A DNA stretch of 64,000 nucleotides from Morganella psychrotolerans (GTDB lineage Bacteria; Pseudomonadota; Gammaproteobacteria; Enterobacterales; Enterobacteriaceae), in contig NZ_LZEX01000001.1 of assembly GCF_001676055.1 (NCBI RefSeq), positions 62,001 to 126,000 of the forward strand. Reading direction: 5' to 3'. Under the pieces are notes generated by a model. It was not told the DNA's origin. It saw only the letters and a list, made by a program, of their open reading frames with translations, and did not search any database. Shown here in pieces: positions 44,497 to 54,922 of this stretch. The position numbers and the translations under genes were made by a program. The first letter of the stretch is position 1, and each line of letters starts with the position of its first letter.

Positions 44497-45159
44497 TTAT
44501 TCACCTGCCAGCGCACGCGGGAACAATAAATTATTTTCCAGGCTGAGGTGTTCCATTAAATCATCGATAAACGTGTTGATCCCGTTATACAGTACCCGCC
44601 AGGTTGTGCAGGCATCTTCCGGTGGCGTAACATTTTTAGTGATAAATTTAATCACTTCCACGATATCGCCTGCATCATCATGCTCCGCTTCCATCACCTG
44701 AATCGGACCACCGGCCTGTTGTCCCATCCCGTTACAAATCAGCGGAAACAAAATCTGCTCCTCTTTCATCATATGACTGGTCAGTTCTTCATGCAGTGCG
44801 GTCAGTTGCCGGGTCAGTCCTTTTGGTACACTGGCTTTTGCGGCATGCACCCGCTCCACTTTCTCCGCCTGTAAAATAAGCTCCGGCAGTTGTGCGCGGT
44901 GGCGGTCGTGATAACGGCTGACGATAAACGCAATAATGTCGCTCAGTGGTGCGGCCCGCCAATCCTGAACCAGTGCGTCATCTTTCAGGGCAAGCAATGC
45001 CTGCTCTATTTCATCAATATTTAATGCTTTCTTTTCTGCGGATTTTTCCAGCGTACGTTTACCTCCGCAGCAAAAATCCAGGTCATAACGGCGGAAAACT
45101 GCTGATGCGCCATTAATTGAGAGTGCGAGTTCGCCTAATGTTTTTTCACGTAATGTCAT
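44497..45159 (-). CDS. ytfE: Iron-sulfur cluster repair di-iron protein RIC
   Basis: The 220-residue protein has the N-terminal ScdA domain with FCCGGKRTL and a C-terminal hemerythrin-like di-iron domain with His/Glu ligands in [45 protein letters not shown] and [19 protein letters not shown] repairs Fe-S clusters damaged by nitric oxide and oxidative stress. It lies 45 bases downstream of norW on the same strand, so it is probably part of the NO-induced operon. Confidence 0.94.
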   Translation of the reverse strand: MTLREKTLGELALSINGASAVFRRYDLDFCCGGKRTLEKSAEKKALNIDEIEQALLALKDDALVQDWRAAPLSDIIAFIVSRYHDRHRAQLPELILQAEKVERVHAAKASVPKGLTRQLTALHEELTSHMMKEEQILFPLICNGMGQQAGGPIQVMEAEHDDAGDIVEVIKFITKNVTPPEDACTTWRVLYNGINTFIDDLMEHLSLENNLLFPRALAGE

Positions 45160-45204
45160 TTTTTACCCCGAAATTCAGTTTGTATTAATCAGTGATGCCA
45201 TAAT

Positions 45205-46341
45205 TTACGGCTGCGGTAACTGACGCAGTAAGGTAAACGCATCAGTCAGCCGGGATTCCGTTACTGCAAATGCATGCAGATTTCCGGTGGAATCGTGCCC
45301 TTTTGCTGTCATTCCTGTGCTGCTGATATCAATCGTCCATTGCAGATCCGGATGATGGAAATTTCCTGCCAGCTGAACCGGCATGTCCGGGGTCTTTATC
45401 CGGATAAGCATCGGCGGCAGAACCAGTGTTCCCTGCTCTCCCGTCAGATTTTTTGCCAACCGGACGGCACTTAGCATAATGGGTTGCAGAAATTGCAGTA
45501 CCTGTCCGTCGATTTCGGCACAATCCCCCAGCGCGTAAATATCCGGATGTGAGGTCTGCAATGTCCGGTCAACCACAATACCGCGCCGGGTATTCAGTCC
45601 CGCCATGTTTGCCAGGCTGATATTCGGTTGCAGGCCGGTGGCGGCGATCACCACATCAGCACGGGTCGCACAGTCATGGTCAAATACAGCGCAAATTCCG
45701 TCCGTTTCTGATGTCAGTGACTGTAATTGTGCCCGGTTCAGCACCCGGACCCCGGCCTGCGCCAGTGAGTGCTGTAAACGGCTGCTGAGCTCCGCCGGCA
45801 TCAGGGATGATAAAATACTGCCCGCCATATCTGCCAGGGTAACGGTTTTACCGGCACGGCAGAAATCCATCGCCAGTTCAGTGCCGACAAGCCCGCTGCC
45901 CAAAATCAGCACCCGCTGTGCCTGTCTGATCTGAGCCTCATGCGCCTGATACTCTTCACGGCTGTTCAGTGTCAGCATCAGAGAGGAACCTGTAACCGGC
46001 GGACGGTAAGGTGTTGCGCCGGTCGCCAGTACCAGTTTGTCATAGTTCCATTGCTGATTATGGCTGCTGACACTATGTTGCTGTGCATCAATTCCGCTGA
46101 TCCTGGTATGCGGAAACAGCTGTACATTAAATTGCTGCGCAAATTCATCCGCTGACTGGCGGGTGAGATCGGCTGCGCTCTGGTTCTGACTTATCACATG
46201 GCTCAAATCCGGTTTGTTATATTCATCAATACTGTCCGCTGAAATAACCGTGAGCGGCACCTGAGTATCAGATTTGCGGATATTTTTCACCAGCTGGCGG
46301 GCAGCAAAGCCCCCGCCGATAATCACAATCCCTGCGCTCAT
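45205..46341 (-). CDS. norW: Flavorubredoxin reductase
   Basis: The 378-residue FAD protein ([20 protein letters not shown] for [23 protein letters not shown] for [24 protein letters not shown] near the C-terminus) matches NorW. It passes electrons from NADH to the rubredoxin domain of NorV. It overlaps the end of norV by four bases (ATGA), consistent with one operon. Confidence 0.95.
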   Translation of the reverse strand: MSAGIVIIGGGFAARQLVKNIRKSDTQVPLTVISADSIDEYNKPDLSHVISQNQSAADLTRQSADEFAQQFNVQLFPHTRISGIDAQQHSVSSHNQQWNYDKLVLATGATPYRPPVTGSSLMLTLNSREEYQAHEAQIRQAQRVLILGSGLVGTELAMDFCRAGKTVTLADMAGSILSSLMPAELSSRLQHSLAQAGVRVLNRAQLQSLTSETDGICAVFDHDCATRADVVIAATGLQPNISLANMAGLNTRRGIVVDRTLQTSHPDIYALGDCAEIDGQVLQFLQPIMLSAVRLAKNLTGEQGTLVLPPMLIRIKTPDMPVQLAGNFHHPDLQWTIDISSTGMTAKGHDSTGNLHAFAVTESRLTDAFTLLRQLPQP

Positions 46342-47861
46342 GCCGCCTCCGATGCCAGTACATCAAACACATCTTTACCGAGAGAACATTCAGGACACAG
46401 GAAGCCGTCCGGCACACAAGACCATGGTGTACCCGGTTCAACCCCCTGTAACGGCTCACCTTTCAGCGGATCGTATATCCACTGACAGACACTGCACTGC
46501 ATGCACGGACCCAAATTTTGTTCCGCCGGTTTAGCGACAGAATTAGTGACAGCGTCACTTGTAATTTTATTGCCTGTATCATTATCTGTATCATTTACAG
46601 CCGGTTCAGTTACTGCAACCGGTGACGGTTTTGCTGCTGCCGGTCTTGTCACCGCAGGTAATGCGTCAACTGCCCACTGTCGTGCTACGTCCCGCCCATA
46701 CTGACGGCAAACTTCCAGCGTATCCATATCCGGACGCCATTTGGCTTTCAGCGCAATAGTCGTTTCAAACCCGGCATCCATCAGGCGGGTTTGTACACGG
46801 TCAACCGCACCGCCGTTCCAGCCGTAACTGCCGAATGCCGCCGCTTTTTTGTTACGAAAGCGCAGCCCGGTCAGTTCTTCCAGAATTGCCGCCACTTTCG
46901 GCATCATCACATTATTCATGGTGGATGAGCCCGCCAGCACCCCTTTTGAACGGAACACATTGGTAATAATGTCGTTTTTATCACTGCGGGCGACATTAAA
47001 GATTTTCACCATCACATTGGGGTCAGTTTCATTAATGCCCTGTGCGATAGCATCCGCCATCATCCGGGTATTGTTGGACATAGTGTCGTAAAAAATAGTG
47101 ATGCGATCTTCCTGATAATCCGCCGCCCATTTCAGATACCACTCCACAATTTGTGTCGGATTATCACGCCAGACCACGCCGTGCGACGTAGCAATCATAT
47201 CTACCGGCAGATTAAATCCCAGAATTTCAGTGATTTTCGGCGTAACCAGGCGGCTGAACGGTGTCAGAATATTGGCATAATAGCGCTGGCACTGTTCAAA
47301 CAGCTCAGTCTGATCCACTTCATCATTAAACAGTCGCTCATCACAATAGTGCTGACCAAAAGCATCGTTACTGAATAAGATCGCGTCGCCGGTCAGATAA
47401 GACATCATGCTGTCCGGCCAGTGCAGCATCGGGGTTTCCACAAAAATCAGCTGCTTGCCATTACCGATATCCAGCGTGTCTCCGGTTTTTACCACATTGA
47501 AATTCCATTCAGGATGGTGATGATGCCCGTTAATGGAATCAATCGCATTTTCAGTACAGTAAATCGGTGTGTCCGGGATGTGACCCATAAGCTCAGTCAG
47601 CGCACCGGCGTGATCTTCTTCTGCATGGTTAATCACAATGTAATCAATATCATTGAGGTCAATTTGTGTTTGCAGATGCTGCACAAACTCCCGGCTGAAT
47701 TTATGATCGACCGTATCAATCAGCACATTTTTTTCTTCACGGATGAGGTAGCTGTTATAGCTGCTGCCCAGCAATGTTTTATATTCTGTCCCGTGAAAAT
47801 CACGCACTTCCCAGTCACGTTGTCCGACCCAGTGAACATTGTTTTTTACATGAATAGCCAT
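46338..47861 (-). CDS. norV: Anaerobic nitric oxide reductase flavorubredoxin
   Basis: The protein of 507 residues has a metallo-beta-lactamase-like di-iron domain ([18 protein letters not shown]), a flavodoxin domain ([20 protein letters not shown]) and a C-terminal rubredoxin domain with two Cys pairs ([13 protein letters not shown] and FLCPECSLG). A Thr/Asp/Ala-rich linker of about 60 residues precedes the rubredoxin. It reduces NO to N2O under anaerobic conditions. The start at 47861 is the MAIHVKNN start seen in the family; the longer frame crosses the promoter. Regulated by NorR and sigma-54. Confidence 0.96.
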   Translation of the reverse strand: MAIHVKNNVHWVGQRDWEVRDFHGTEYKTLLGSSYNSYLIREEKNVLIDTVDHKFSREFVQHLQTQIDLNDIDYIVINHAEEDHAGALTELMGHIPDTPIYCTENAIDSINGHHHHPEWNFNVVKTGDTLDIGNGKQLIFVETPMLHWPDSMMSYLTGDAILFSNDAFGQHYCDERLFNDEVDQTELFEQCQRYYANILTPFSRLVTPKITEILGFNLPVDMIATSHGVVWRDNPTQIVEWYLKWAADYQEDRITIFYDTMSNNTRMMADAIAQGINETDPNVMVKIFNVARSDKNDIITNVFRSKGVLAGSSTMNNVMMPKVAAILEELTGLRFRNKKAAAFGSYGWNGGAVDRVQTRLMDAGFETTIALKAKWRPDMDTLEVCRQYGRDVARQWAVDALPAVTRPAAAKPSPVAVTEPAVNDTDNDTGNKITSDAVTNSVAKPAEQNLGPCMQCSVCQWIYDPLKGEPLQGVEPGTPWSCVPDGFLCPECSLGKDVFDVLASEAA

Positions 47862-47904
47862 TTGATTTTTACCTTCTGTTTTTATGCTTCGTTGTACAGA
47901 GATA

Positions 47905-47920
47905 ATCAATTTGCGTGCCA
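47905..47920 (-). promoter_or_regulatory. Sigma-54 promoter of norV
   Basis: On the minus strand TGGCAC-N5-TTGAT matches the -24/-12 sigma-54 consensus (TGGCAC-N5-TTGCA) with an exact -24 element. It lies about 45 bases upstream of the norV start and downstream of three NorR boxes. Confidence 0.75.
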
Positions 47921-47973
47921 ACTTTTACTCTGTTGATTTTAAACAAATTATAATTTTAACATAAAAAATCACT

Positions 47974-48027
47974 GTCAAAATGACTGTTCATTTCATTGTC
48001 AATATGACATTGTGTTGTCATATTGAC
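47974..48027. promoter_or_regulatory. Three NorR binding sites
   Basis: Three palindromic sites, GTCAAAATGAC (47974-47984), GTCAATATGAC (47998-48008) and GTCATATTGAC (48017-48027), match the NorR core GT-N7-AC. Three sites in the norR-norV gap is also the arrangement known in E. coli. Confidence 0.88.
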
Positions 48028-48040
48028 AGCGGAGGAATGC

Positions 48041-49561
48041 ATGGGATTTTCAGTTGAGGTACTAACCGGTATTGCGATTGCACTGCAACGGGATATTGGT
48101 CACCGCGATCGTTTTCAGCGGCTGATCACCACGCTGCGTCAGGTGCTCAAATGTGATGCCGCCGCCCTGTTGCGTTATGAGCCGCATCAGTTTATCCCTC
48201 TGGCGATAGACGGATTGTCTCCGGATGTTTTAGGCCGCCGCTTTGCCCTGGATGCACATCCCCGCCTGGAAGCCATTGCCCGCGCCGGGGATATTGTTCG
48301 TTTCCCGGCAGACAGCCATTTGCCCGATCCCTATGACGGGCTTATCCCTGATCATATTCATCTGAAAGTCCATGCCTGTGTCGGGCTGCCGCTGTTTGCC
48401 GGACAAAATCTTATCGGCGCGCTGACCCTTGACGGCCTGCAACCGGATCAGTTTGATGCGTTCAGTGACGAGGAATTACGCCTGATCGCCGCGCTTACCG
48501 CCGGGGCATTAAATAATGCCTTGCTGATTGGTCAGCTGGAGAGCCAGCAACTTGCATTCAGTCCGTCTGCCGGTATCGCCACAGGAACACAAACCGGAAA
48601 AACCGATATTATCGGACTTTCTGACTGCATGTTGCAGTTAAAGAAAGAAATTGCCATTGTCGCGAGCGCTGAAATGAATGTCCTGATCAGCGGCGAAACC
48701 GGGACCGGGAAAGAGCTGGTGGTGCAGTCCATCCATGAATTATCTTCCCGCCGGGAAAACCCGCTGGTCTATCTCAACTGTGCTGCACTGCCGGAAACAG
48801 TTGCGGAAAGTGAACTGTTCGGTCACGTAAAAGGCGCATTTACCGGCGCTATCAGTAACCGCAGCGGAAAATTTGAAATGGCGGATAACGGCACACTGTT
48901 TTTGGATGAAATCGGCGAGCTCTCCCCTGCATTACAGGCAAAATTACTGCGGGTATTGCAGTACGGTGATATTCAGCGCGTGGGTGACGATCGCCCGCTG
49001 CGGGTAAATGTGCGCGTACTGGCAGCAACCAACCGCGATTTACGCGCAGAAGTTGCCGCCGGAAATTTCCGCGCTGATCTGTTTCACCGGCTGAGTATTT
49101 TCCCGCTTCAGGTGCCGCCGCTGCGTGACCGGGAAGAGGATGTTCTGTTACTGACCGGCTATTTCTGTGAGCGCTACCGCCTGACATTTAATCTGCCACA
49201 GGTGGTGATAAGCCCGGCGCTGCGCTGCGCACTACTGCATTACCGCTGGCCGGGCAATGTCCGCGAGCTGGAGCATGCCATTCACCGCGCTATTGTACTC
49301 GCCCGTGCGACCGGCAACAGTGATGAAATCCTTCTGTTGCCTCATCATTTTGAATCGGGAAATGCACCACAAGCGCCGGAGCCTGAGACAATCCCTGATA
49401 TTACAGAGCAGGATCTGCGCAGTGCAACCGATACCTTTCAGACTGCGCTTATCCGCGACACACTTATCCGCTGTGATAACAGCTGGGCGGCAACCGCCCG
49501 CGCGCTGGGAATTGATGCCGGAAATCTTCACCGGCTGGCGCGCCGCCTGAAGTTGAAATAA
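48041..49561 (+). CDS. norR: NO-responsive sigma-54 activator NorR
   Basis: The 506-residue regulator has an N-terminal GAF domain that senses NO through a non-haem iron, an AAA+ domain (Walker [13 protein letters not shown], the sigma-54 contact GAFTGA, Walker [12 protein letters not shown]) and a C-terminal Fis-type helix-turn-helix ([20 protein letters not shown]). It activates the divergent norVW. The start at 48041 follows GGAGGA; an ATG at 48023 would lie inside the third NorR box. Confidence 0.96.
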   Translation: MGFSVEVLTGIAIALQRDIGHRDRFQRLITTLRQVLKCDAAALLRYEPHQFIPLAIDGLSPDVLGRRFALDAHPRLEAIARAGDIVRFPADSHLPDPYDGLIPDHIHLKVHACVGLPLFAGQNLIGALTLDGLQPDQFDAFSDEELRLIAALTAGALNNALLIGQLESQQLAFSPSAGIATGTQTGKTDIIGLSDCMLQLKKEIAIVASAEMNVLISGETGTGKELVVQSIHELSSRRENPLVYLNCAALPETVAESELFGHVKGAFTGAISNRSGKFEMADNGTLFLDEIGELSPALQAKLLRVLQYGDIQRVGDDRPLRVNVRVLAATNRDLRAEVAAGNFRADLFHRLSIFPLQVPPLRDREEDVLLLTGYFCERYRLTFNLPQVVISPALRCALLHYRWPGNVRELEHAIHRAIVLARATGNSDEILLLPHHFESGNAPQAPEPETIPDITEQDLRSATDTFQTALIRDTLIRCDNSWAATARALGIDAGNLHRLARRLKLK

Positions 49562-49576
49562 CCCTTATAAGGGTAC

Positions 49577-49701
49577 ATACCCAACGTCATTCAAGATACA
49601 GGAAGGCGGCCAGGGAAGACAGACGGGGAGCATACATCAGTATGTGACCCGGCTGACTGAGCGCAGCCAACACACCTGTAGTTTGAATGAATAAGGGTAT
49701 A
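49577..49701. repeat. Complete ERIC element
   Basis: This 125-base element begins ATACCCAACGTCATTC, carries the central GCATACATCAGTATGTGACC and CTGAGCGCAGCCAAC segments and ends GAATGAATAAGGGTATA. That is the recognised ERIC pattern of enterobacteria. It lies between norR and the TonB receptor promoter. Confidence 0.85.
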
Positions 49702-49711
49702 TCCGCCATTT

Positions 49712-49725
49712 TTGACAAATGTCAT
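49712..49725. promoter_or_regulatory. Crp/Fnr-type operator upstream of the TonB receptor
   Basis: TTGACAAATGTCAT is a near-perfect palindrome of the TTGAC-N4-GTCAA type. It sits in a 21-base block (49708-49728) identical to 52714-52734, over the start codon of the neighbouring Crp/Fnr gene. Confidence 0.7.
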
Positions 49726-49765
49726 AGGATGATACCCACCCCCTGCACTATGTTATGCCTCAAAT

Positions 49766-49784
49766 AAAAATGAGAATCATTTCC
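49766..49784. promoter_or_regulatory. Fur box of the TonB receptor gene
   Basis: AAAAATGAGAATCATTTCC resembles the Fur consensus GATAATGATAATCATTATC over its central TGA-AATCATT part. It lies about 20 bases before the receptor start codon and predicts iron repression. Confidence 0.65.
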
Positions 49785-49802
49785 ATAACGAGGTCAGGGA
49801 TA

Positions 49803-51851
49803 ATGCAGATAATAAAAAACCGCCGCAGGCTGACACACTGTCTTGCGCTTACACTCAGTACCGCCGCACCGGCAACCGTTGTTCATGCTGCTGCCACAGA
49901 CACGGACACGCTTATCGTCACCGCTCCGCGCCAGAGCACGACGGCTCCCGGCGTTCAACAGGAAAAAGAGAAACTGGAGAGTGTCGCGGGCGGCACCAAT
50001 CTGGTGATAGTTGAAAAAGATACGCGCCTTGCCACCTTGCATGATGCGCTGGATTATCAGCCCGGCGTGCTGGTGCAAAACTTCTTCGGCGGTATTGATC
50101 AGCCCCGCCTGAATATCCGTGGCTCCGGTGTGCAGAGTGCTCCGCTGGCACGCGGTATTTTACTGATGCAGGACGGACTGCCGGTGACAGATGCCGACGG
50201 CAGTTTCCATATCAGTACCCTGGAAATGCGGGATGCCCGGATGATCAGTGTCCGGCGCGGCGCAAACAGCCTTAACCCGCAAAGTAATACCCTGGGCGGC
50301 GAGCTGGATCTGCTCTCTTATACCGGACGTGACGAACAGGGACGGCTGCGCTATGAATATGGCTCTCACGGACGTGAAGGTCTGCAAACCGCTTTTGGTG
50401 GTGTCTCTGATGACGGAAAATTCGACGGACGCATCAATTTCACTTATGACCACTTTGACGGTTACCGCAAGCATTCATCTTCACAGCGCAAAACGGTGCG
50501 CACTAATTTCGGTTATGTCGGGGATAATGTTGAAAACCGAACCTGGCTGAGCTGGACTGATCTGCGCTTTGATGTGGCGGGCCCGGTTTCTGAAGCTGTA
50601 CTGGACAGTGACCCGACTGAAGTTTATCCGATGGTCTGGCTGCGCGATCCGCACCGCAATGTTGAACAACTCCGGGTTGCCAACCGCACAGACTGGCAGG
50701 CTGATAATCAGCACATCAGTGCCGGGGTCTGGTATATCCGCACACATGATAATTTTACCACCCCGGCTTACTACCGATTCAGTCAGAGCCACAGTGAAGG
50801 TGCGCAGCTAACCTGGCAGATGGAAACCGATCCTGTGACCTGGCGCGCAGCACTGGCGGCAGATCATATGGGGCTGGATACCAATCTGATGCAGAACCGG
50901 CGTGGTACGCCGATGGATAAAACCCCTATCGGAAAATTTGACGGGCTCGCAGACAATATTTATGCCTCCGCCGGTACCGGTATTCATCTGACCCCGGAAC
51001 TGACACTGAACCTGGATCTCAAAGCCACTCACGCCCGCCGTGATGTTGAGAAACGCAGCGGCACCGATACGCTGGACCAAAACTGGACATTCTGGACACC
51101 AAAAGCCGGTGTTATCTGGCATCCTGCTGATAATCAGCGCTGGTTTGCGAACATCAGCGCCAGTCAGGAGCCCGCAACCTTCCATGAAATTATCAATTCA
51201 TCAGACGGCAAGCTGACAAAACTCGATCCGCAGAAAGGCATCACATTTGAAATCGGCGGTGACGGTGACTTCACAGAACAACTGAAATGGAATGTGGCGC
51301 TGTACCGCAGCATGATCAAAGATGAATACATCACAACCTATGATACCGAAGGCAATATCACCGGCGTCTTTAACTATGCCGCCAAAACCCGCCATCAGGG
51401 ACTGGAAGCCGGGCTGAGCGGCGTTATTGCGGCCGGACCCGGTGATGTGGAATATAAACTCGCCTGGACATGGAATGATTTCCGCTTTATGGGCGGCGAA
51501 TACAACGGCAATTATATTGCGGGGATCCCGCGTAATATGGTGTCAGCCGAAGTGATGTACCGCACCGGCAACTGGCGTTTCGGTCCGAATATTCACTGGG
51601 CGCCGACTGATATGGCTGTCGATCACGAAAACCATCTTGATATTCAGAAACGCAAACATTATGCCGTTCTGGGTCTGAGAGGCAGCTATCAGCCTGAGGA
51701 CAACTGGTCACTCTATATGTCGCTGGATAACCTGACCAATGAGCACTACGCGACGACATCTGTGGCAAACCGCTCTGTTACCGCCAAAGACAGTACGCTT
51801 TTCCCGGGCATGGGGTTTAGTGTAAATGGTGGGGTTACCTATAACTTTTAA
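49803..51851 (+). CDS. TonB-dependent outer-membrane receptor
   Basis: The protein of 682 residues has a signal peptide, a TonB-box-like DTLIVTAP, a plug domain (LHDALDYQPGVLVQNFFGGI, PRLNIRGSGVQ, PVTDADGSFH, SVRRGANSLNPQSNTLGGEL) and a 22-strand barrel ending in Phe (GGVTYNF). Such receptors import iron complexes or other metallophores. The start at 49803 follows AGGG; the frame from 49755 overlaps the Fur box. It has a Fur box and a Crp/Fnr operator upstream and faces an FecBCD-type importer, so it probably brings its substrate to that ABC system. The substrate is not known. Confidence 0.9.
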   Translation: MQIIKNRRRLTHCLALTLSTAAPATVVHAAATDTDTLIVTAPRQSTTAPGVQQEKEKLESVAGGTNLVIVEKDTRLATLHDALDYQPGVLVQNFFGGIDQPRLNIRGSGVQSAPLARGILLMQDGLPVTDADGSFHISTLEMRDARMISVRRGANSLNPQSNTLGGELDLLSYTGRDEQGRLRYEYGSHGREGLQTAFGGVSDDGKFDGRINFTYDHFDGYRKHSSSQRKTVRTNFGYVGDNVENRTWLSWTDLRFDVAGPVSEAVLDSDPTEVYPMVWLRDPHRNVEQLRVANRTDWQADNQHISAGVWYIRTHDNFTTPAYYRFSQSHSEGAQLTWQMETDPVTWRAALAADHMGLDTNLMQNRRGTPMDKTPIGKFDGLADNIYASAGTGIHLTPELTLNLDLKATHARRDVEKRSGTDTLDQNWTFWTPKAGVIWHPADNQRWFANISASQEPATFHEIINSSDGKLTKLDPQKGITFEIGGDGDFTEQLKWNVALYRSMIKDEYITTYDTEGNITGVFNYAAKTRHQGLEAGLSGVIAAGPGDVEYKLAWTWNDFRFMGGEYNGNYIAGIPRNMVSAEVMYRTGNWRFGPNIHWAPTDMAVDHENHLDIQKRKHYAVLGLRGSYQPEDNWSLYMSLDNLTNEHYATTSVANRSVTAKDSTLFPGMGFSVNGGVTYNF

Positions 51852-51853
51852 TT

Positions 51854-51980
51854 TATACTCGTCATACTTCAGGATGCCCGGGTGTTGACTGCACTCAGCC
51901 CGCCGGGTCACATACTGATGTATGCTCCCCGGCGGTCTTCGTTTGTCGCCTACAGGCATCCCGAATTATTTAGAGTATAT
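51854..51980. repeat. Divergent ERIC-like element after the TonB receptor
   Basis: The 127-base stretch has the ERIC core in reverse (GGTCACATACTGATGTATGC and CCCCGGCGG), but its ends (TATACTC and GAGTATA) differ from the other copies. It could also end the receptor transcript. Confidence 0.65.
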
Positions 51981-52014
51981 AGTTTTTGATTATCCGCGCT
52001 TCTGCCAAAAAATA

Positions 52015-52731
52015 TCAGAACGGGCGCTGTGATGGCGTTGCCAGCTCCGTCAGATAGGGTTCATTCGTTATCCGCACTGCATCTTTATCGATCCCGATAA
52101 AAGCCTTCTGCCGCCAGCCGGAAAATAACCGGCTCAGGGTTTCATAACGCACCCCCAGTTTTGTGGCAAGCTGCCCGCGTGATAACGGCAAAATAACACA
52201 ATCAGATTGCTGACACCGTTTCAGATCTAAAAGATATGCCGCCAGCCGCTGCTCTGCCGAACTGGATGTCAGCCAGTCAATATGATTGATATTTTCATAC
52301 AGTTTAAGACTGAAACGGGAGAGTAACTGCGCCATGATCGCAGGACAGGCGTGACACAGTTGCAAAATGGCGGATTTATCCAGTAACAGCGCTTCGCCGT
52401 CTGTCCGCGCCCGCAGACTCATCGGAAACCGGTTATGCGGCATAAATATCGCCGCAATCGCCACCAGCTCACCCGCCGTAAACATGCCGAATACTTTCTC
52501 TTCACCGGACCAGGTATGACGGAATACATCTATTTGCCCTGAAATAATAAGCGGGCACGCCTTTACCCACTCACCTTCACGGTTAATCAATTCCCCTGCC
52601 GTAAACGAAAGGTAACTGCTGTTTGCCAGCACCAGCGGCAGGGATCCATCCGCAACTGCCTGAAATAGCGGGCACGATCGGAGGATCGCCATTTGCCGCG
52701 CTGGGTAAACGGTATTTTTGACAAATGTCAT
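52015..52731 (-). CDS. Crp/Fnr-family regulator of the metal-uptake block
   Basis: The 238-residue protein has a cyclic-nucleotide-binding-like domain (SGQIDVFRHTWSGEEKVFGM) and a winged helix whose recognition helix reads KLGVRYETLSRLFSGW. The E-x2-S-R pattern is that of FNR, which recognises TTGA half-sites. It lacks the FNR Cys set. AGAGGAAA precedes the ATG at 52731, and a TTGAC-N4-GTCA palindrome covers this start codon; the same 21 bases recur upstream of the TonB receptor. It is divergent from the ABC operon. It likely controls receptor and importer; signal unknown. Confidence 0.85.
   Translation of the reverse strand: MTFVKNTVYPARQMAILRSCPLFQAVADGSLPLVLANSSYLSFTAGELINREGEWVKACPLIISGQIDVFRHTWSGEEKVFGMFTAGELVAIAAIFMPHNRFPMSLRARTDGEALLLDKSAILQLCHACPAIMAQLLSRFSLKLYENINHIDWLTSSSAEQRLAAYLLDLKRCQQSDCVILPLSRGQLATKLGVRYETLSRLFSGWRQKAFIGIDKDAVRITNEPYLTELATPSQRPF
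52718..52731. promoter_or_regulatory. Crp/Fnr-type operator over the regulator start codon
   Basis: TTGACAAATGTCAT here overlaps the start codon of the Crp/Fnr gene and is identical, within a 21-base block, to the site at 49712. It probably gives negative autoregulation. Confidence 0.65.
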
Positions 52732-52762
52732 AGGGCTTTCCTCTCAGTGCCGCCTAGAATAG

Positions 52763-52795
52763 ATGCGATTATAAATGATAATAAATCGCATTATC
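52763..52795. promoter_or_regulatory. Inverted repeat and Fur-like box before the ABC operon
   Basis: ATGCGATT and AATCGCAT form a perfect inverted repeat with a 13-base spacer (52763-52791). Overlapping it, GATAATAAATCGCATTATC (52777-52795) matches the Fur consensus at both ends. It lies between the divergent Crp/Fnr gene and the ABC operon. Confidence 0.55.
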
Positions 52796-52830
52796 AATTT
52801 AATTATTAAAAATAAACCCCGGATAACCTT

Positions 52831-53919
52831 ATGATCACTAATGTTTTTAAGCTGACACCTGCTCTGTTACTTATCTGCACCACGGCATATGCCACCCCTG
52901 AAGGCGCAGTCATCTTTACGGATATGTCACAGCAACCCATTCAGTTAGCTGCACCGGCAGAGCGTATTGTTGTGATCCCGATCCCCGCCGCCTCCATGCT
53001 CGCAGGGGTGGATGAAAGCAGCCGTAAGCTGGTCGGTATGCATCCGTTTGCCGGTGTTGCCGCCCGTGAAGGTATGCTCGGTGTGATGTTTCCGGATGTA
53101 TTATCTGTGCGCAGTGATATGGTCGGTAATGATTTTGCACCTAACGTTGAAGCCCTGCTCTCTGTTCAGCCGGATTTAGTCTGGCAATGGGGACACCGGG
53201 GTGACGATATTATTGCACCGATGCGTAACGCCGGCCTGACAGTTGCAACACTGGATTACGGCAAAGAAGCCTATACACAGGAATGGCTGACGCTGATGGG
53301 TAAAACCCTCGGCAAAAATGACAAAGTCGCCGGGCTTATAACCTGGCGTAATCAGGTTATCGCACAACTGAAAAACAGTGTTGCCGCCATCCCGGAATCA
53401 GAACAACCCCGCGTGCTCTATCTCTCTCACTTTAAACAAAGTATTCAGACCTTTGGCGCGGCATCACATAACAATGCGGATTTTGCCCTCGCCGGGGGCA
53501 TCAGCCTCAACCGCGACCTGACCGGTCCCCGCACCCTGAATATTGAGCAGATCCTGGTATGGGATCCGCAAATCATTCTGTTGGGTAACTTTGAAGCCGG
53601 ACTTGCACCATCTGATATCTATAACAACCCGATGCTCAGTGACGTTACCGCGGTCAAAAATAAACGCGTCTACAAACTGCCGATCGGCGGTTTTATCTGG
53701 GATGCTCCCAATCAGGAAACCCCGCTTTACTGGCAGTGGCTGGCTCAGATATTCCACCCTGAATCCGCCGCATTTCCGTTACGTGATGAGATCCGCCTGC
53801 GCTATCAGCAGCTTTATAATTACACACTCAGTGAACAAGAGATCGACCGCATCTTGCACCTTGATCTGAACCGATCCGGACGCGATTATCTGACACTGAT
53901 GGGGAAATCTGATGCGTAA
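52831..53919 (+). CDS. Periplasmic metal-complex binding protein of an ABC importer
   Basis: The 362-residue protein has a signal peptide (PALLLICTTAYATPEG) and the two-lobed fold of the FecB/FhuD/BtuF group (AERIVVIPIPAASMLAGVDE, NVEALLSVQPDLVWQWGHRG, NIEQILVWDPQIILLGNFEA). It would catch an iron complex, haem or cobalamin-type ligand in the periplasm. Its end overlaps the permease gene by eight bases, so it heads the binding-protein/permease/ATPase operon. The ligand is not evident. Confidence 0.9.
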   Translation: MITNVFKLTPALLLICTTAYATPEGAVIFTDMSQQPIQLAAPAERIVVIPIPAASMLAGVDESSRKLVGMHPFAGVAAREGMLGVMFPDVLSVRSDMVGNDFAPNVEALLSVQPDLVWQWGHRGDDIIAPMRNAGLTVATLDYGKEAYTQEWLTLMGKTLGKNDKVAGLITWRNQVIAQLKNSVAAIPESEQPRVLYLSHFKQSIQTFGAASHNNADFALAGGISLNRDLTGPRTLNIEQILVWDPQIILLGNFEAGLAPSDIYNNPMLSDVTAVKNKRVYKLPIGGFIWDAPNQETPLYWQWLAQIFHPESAAFPLRDEIRLRYQQLYNYTLSEQEIDRILHLDLNRSGRDYLTLMGKSDA

Positions 53920-54922
53920 TCATTGGATCCTGCTCACCATCCTGTTGCTTGCCACGGTACTTACCGCCCTCTGTGCCGGGCGCTATTATGTCTCTTTCAC
54001 TACCGTTTTGCAGATCGTGTCCGACACCCTGACCGGACACAATACCACCGGTGATTACAACCGTACCGCCGAAAACGTAGTGTTGTATGTCCGCCTGCCG
54101 CGCATCCTGATAGCGGGGCTTGCCGGAGCGGGACTGGCTGTCGCCGGAGCAGCATTACAAGGGATCTTCCGTAACCCGCTGGTCGGCCCGCAGATAATCG
54201 GGGTATCCTCCGGGGCCGCACTCGGCGGCGCGCTGGCACTGCTGCTCTTTTCATCCCTCTTTATTACGATCAGTTTTGCCTTTCTCGGCGGTCTGCTCGC
54301 CATTGTGCTGGTGTTTCTGCTGGGATTAAACCGCCACGGCAGCAGCCTGCTGATGCTTATCCTCGCAGGCGTTATTATTAATGCCTTTTTTGCCGCCCTT
54401 ATTTCACTTATTACCTACTTTGCCGATCCGAATAATACCCTGCAAACTATTGTCTTCTGGCTGATGGGCAGTTTCGCGACCGCCACATACCTGAAAGTCA
54501 GTGTGTTACTTCCCGTGGTCATTATCGCGGGAGGAATTATTTTTGCCCTGCGTTTTCGCATCAACGTGCTCTCTCTCGGTGAAGAGAACGCACAAGCGCT
54601 GGGATTACCGGTCACCGCGACCCGCTGGACGGTGTTGATTTGTGTGACATTAATTACCAGTGCCACTGTTGCGGTTTCCGGCACTATCGGCTGGGTCGGT
54701 CTGATTATTCCGCATATCGCACGGCTGATAAGCGGGCACGATCACCGCGTGCTTCTGCCTGCCAGTGCACTGACCGGCGCGATTTATCTGATTGCCGTCG
54801 ATACCCTCGCCCGCAGCATGACCAGCGCGGAAATTCCGCTGAGTGTGATAACCGCCCTGATCGGCGCACCTATTTTTGCCCTGCTTATTCACTCCATGAA
54901 TAAAAAGGTGGCTGATTTATGA
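53912..54922 (+). CDS. FecCD-family ABC permease
   Basis: The 336-residue membrane protein shows the FecCD signatures LPRILIAGLAGAGLAVAGAA, NPLVGPQIIGVSSGAALGG and GTIGWVGLIIPHIARLISGH, with about ten helices. It forms the homodimeric channel of an iron-complex or cobalamin-type importer. It overlaps both neighbouring genes (by eight and four bases), so the three are translationally coupled. Confidence 0.92.
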   Translation: MRNHWILLTILLLATVLTALCAGRYYVSFTTVLQIVSDTLTGHNTTGDYNRTAENVVLYVRLPRILIAGLAGAGLAVAGAALQGIFRNPLVGPQIIGVSSGAALGGALALLLFSSLFITISFAFLGGLLAIVLVFLLGLNRHGSSLLMLILAGVIINAFFAALISLITYFADPNNTLQTIVFWLMGSFATATYLKVSVLLPVVIIAGGIIFALRFRINVLSLGEENAQALGLPVTATRWTVLICVTLITSATVAVSGTIGWVGLIIPHIARLISGHDHRVLLPASALTGAIYLIAVDTLARSMTSAEIPLSVITALIGAPIFALLIHSMNKKVADL

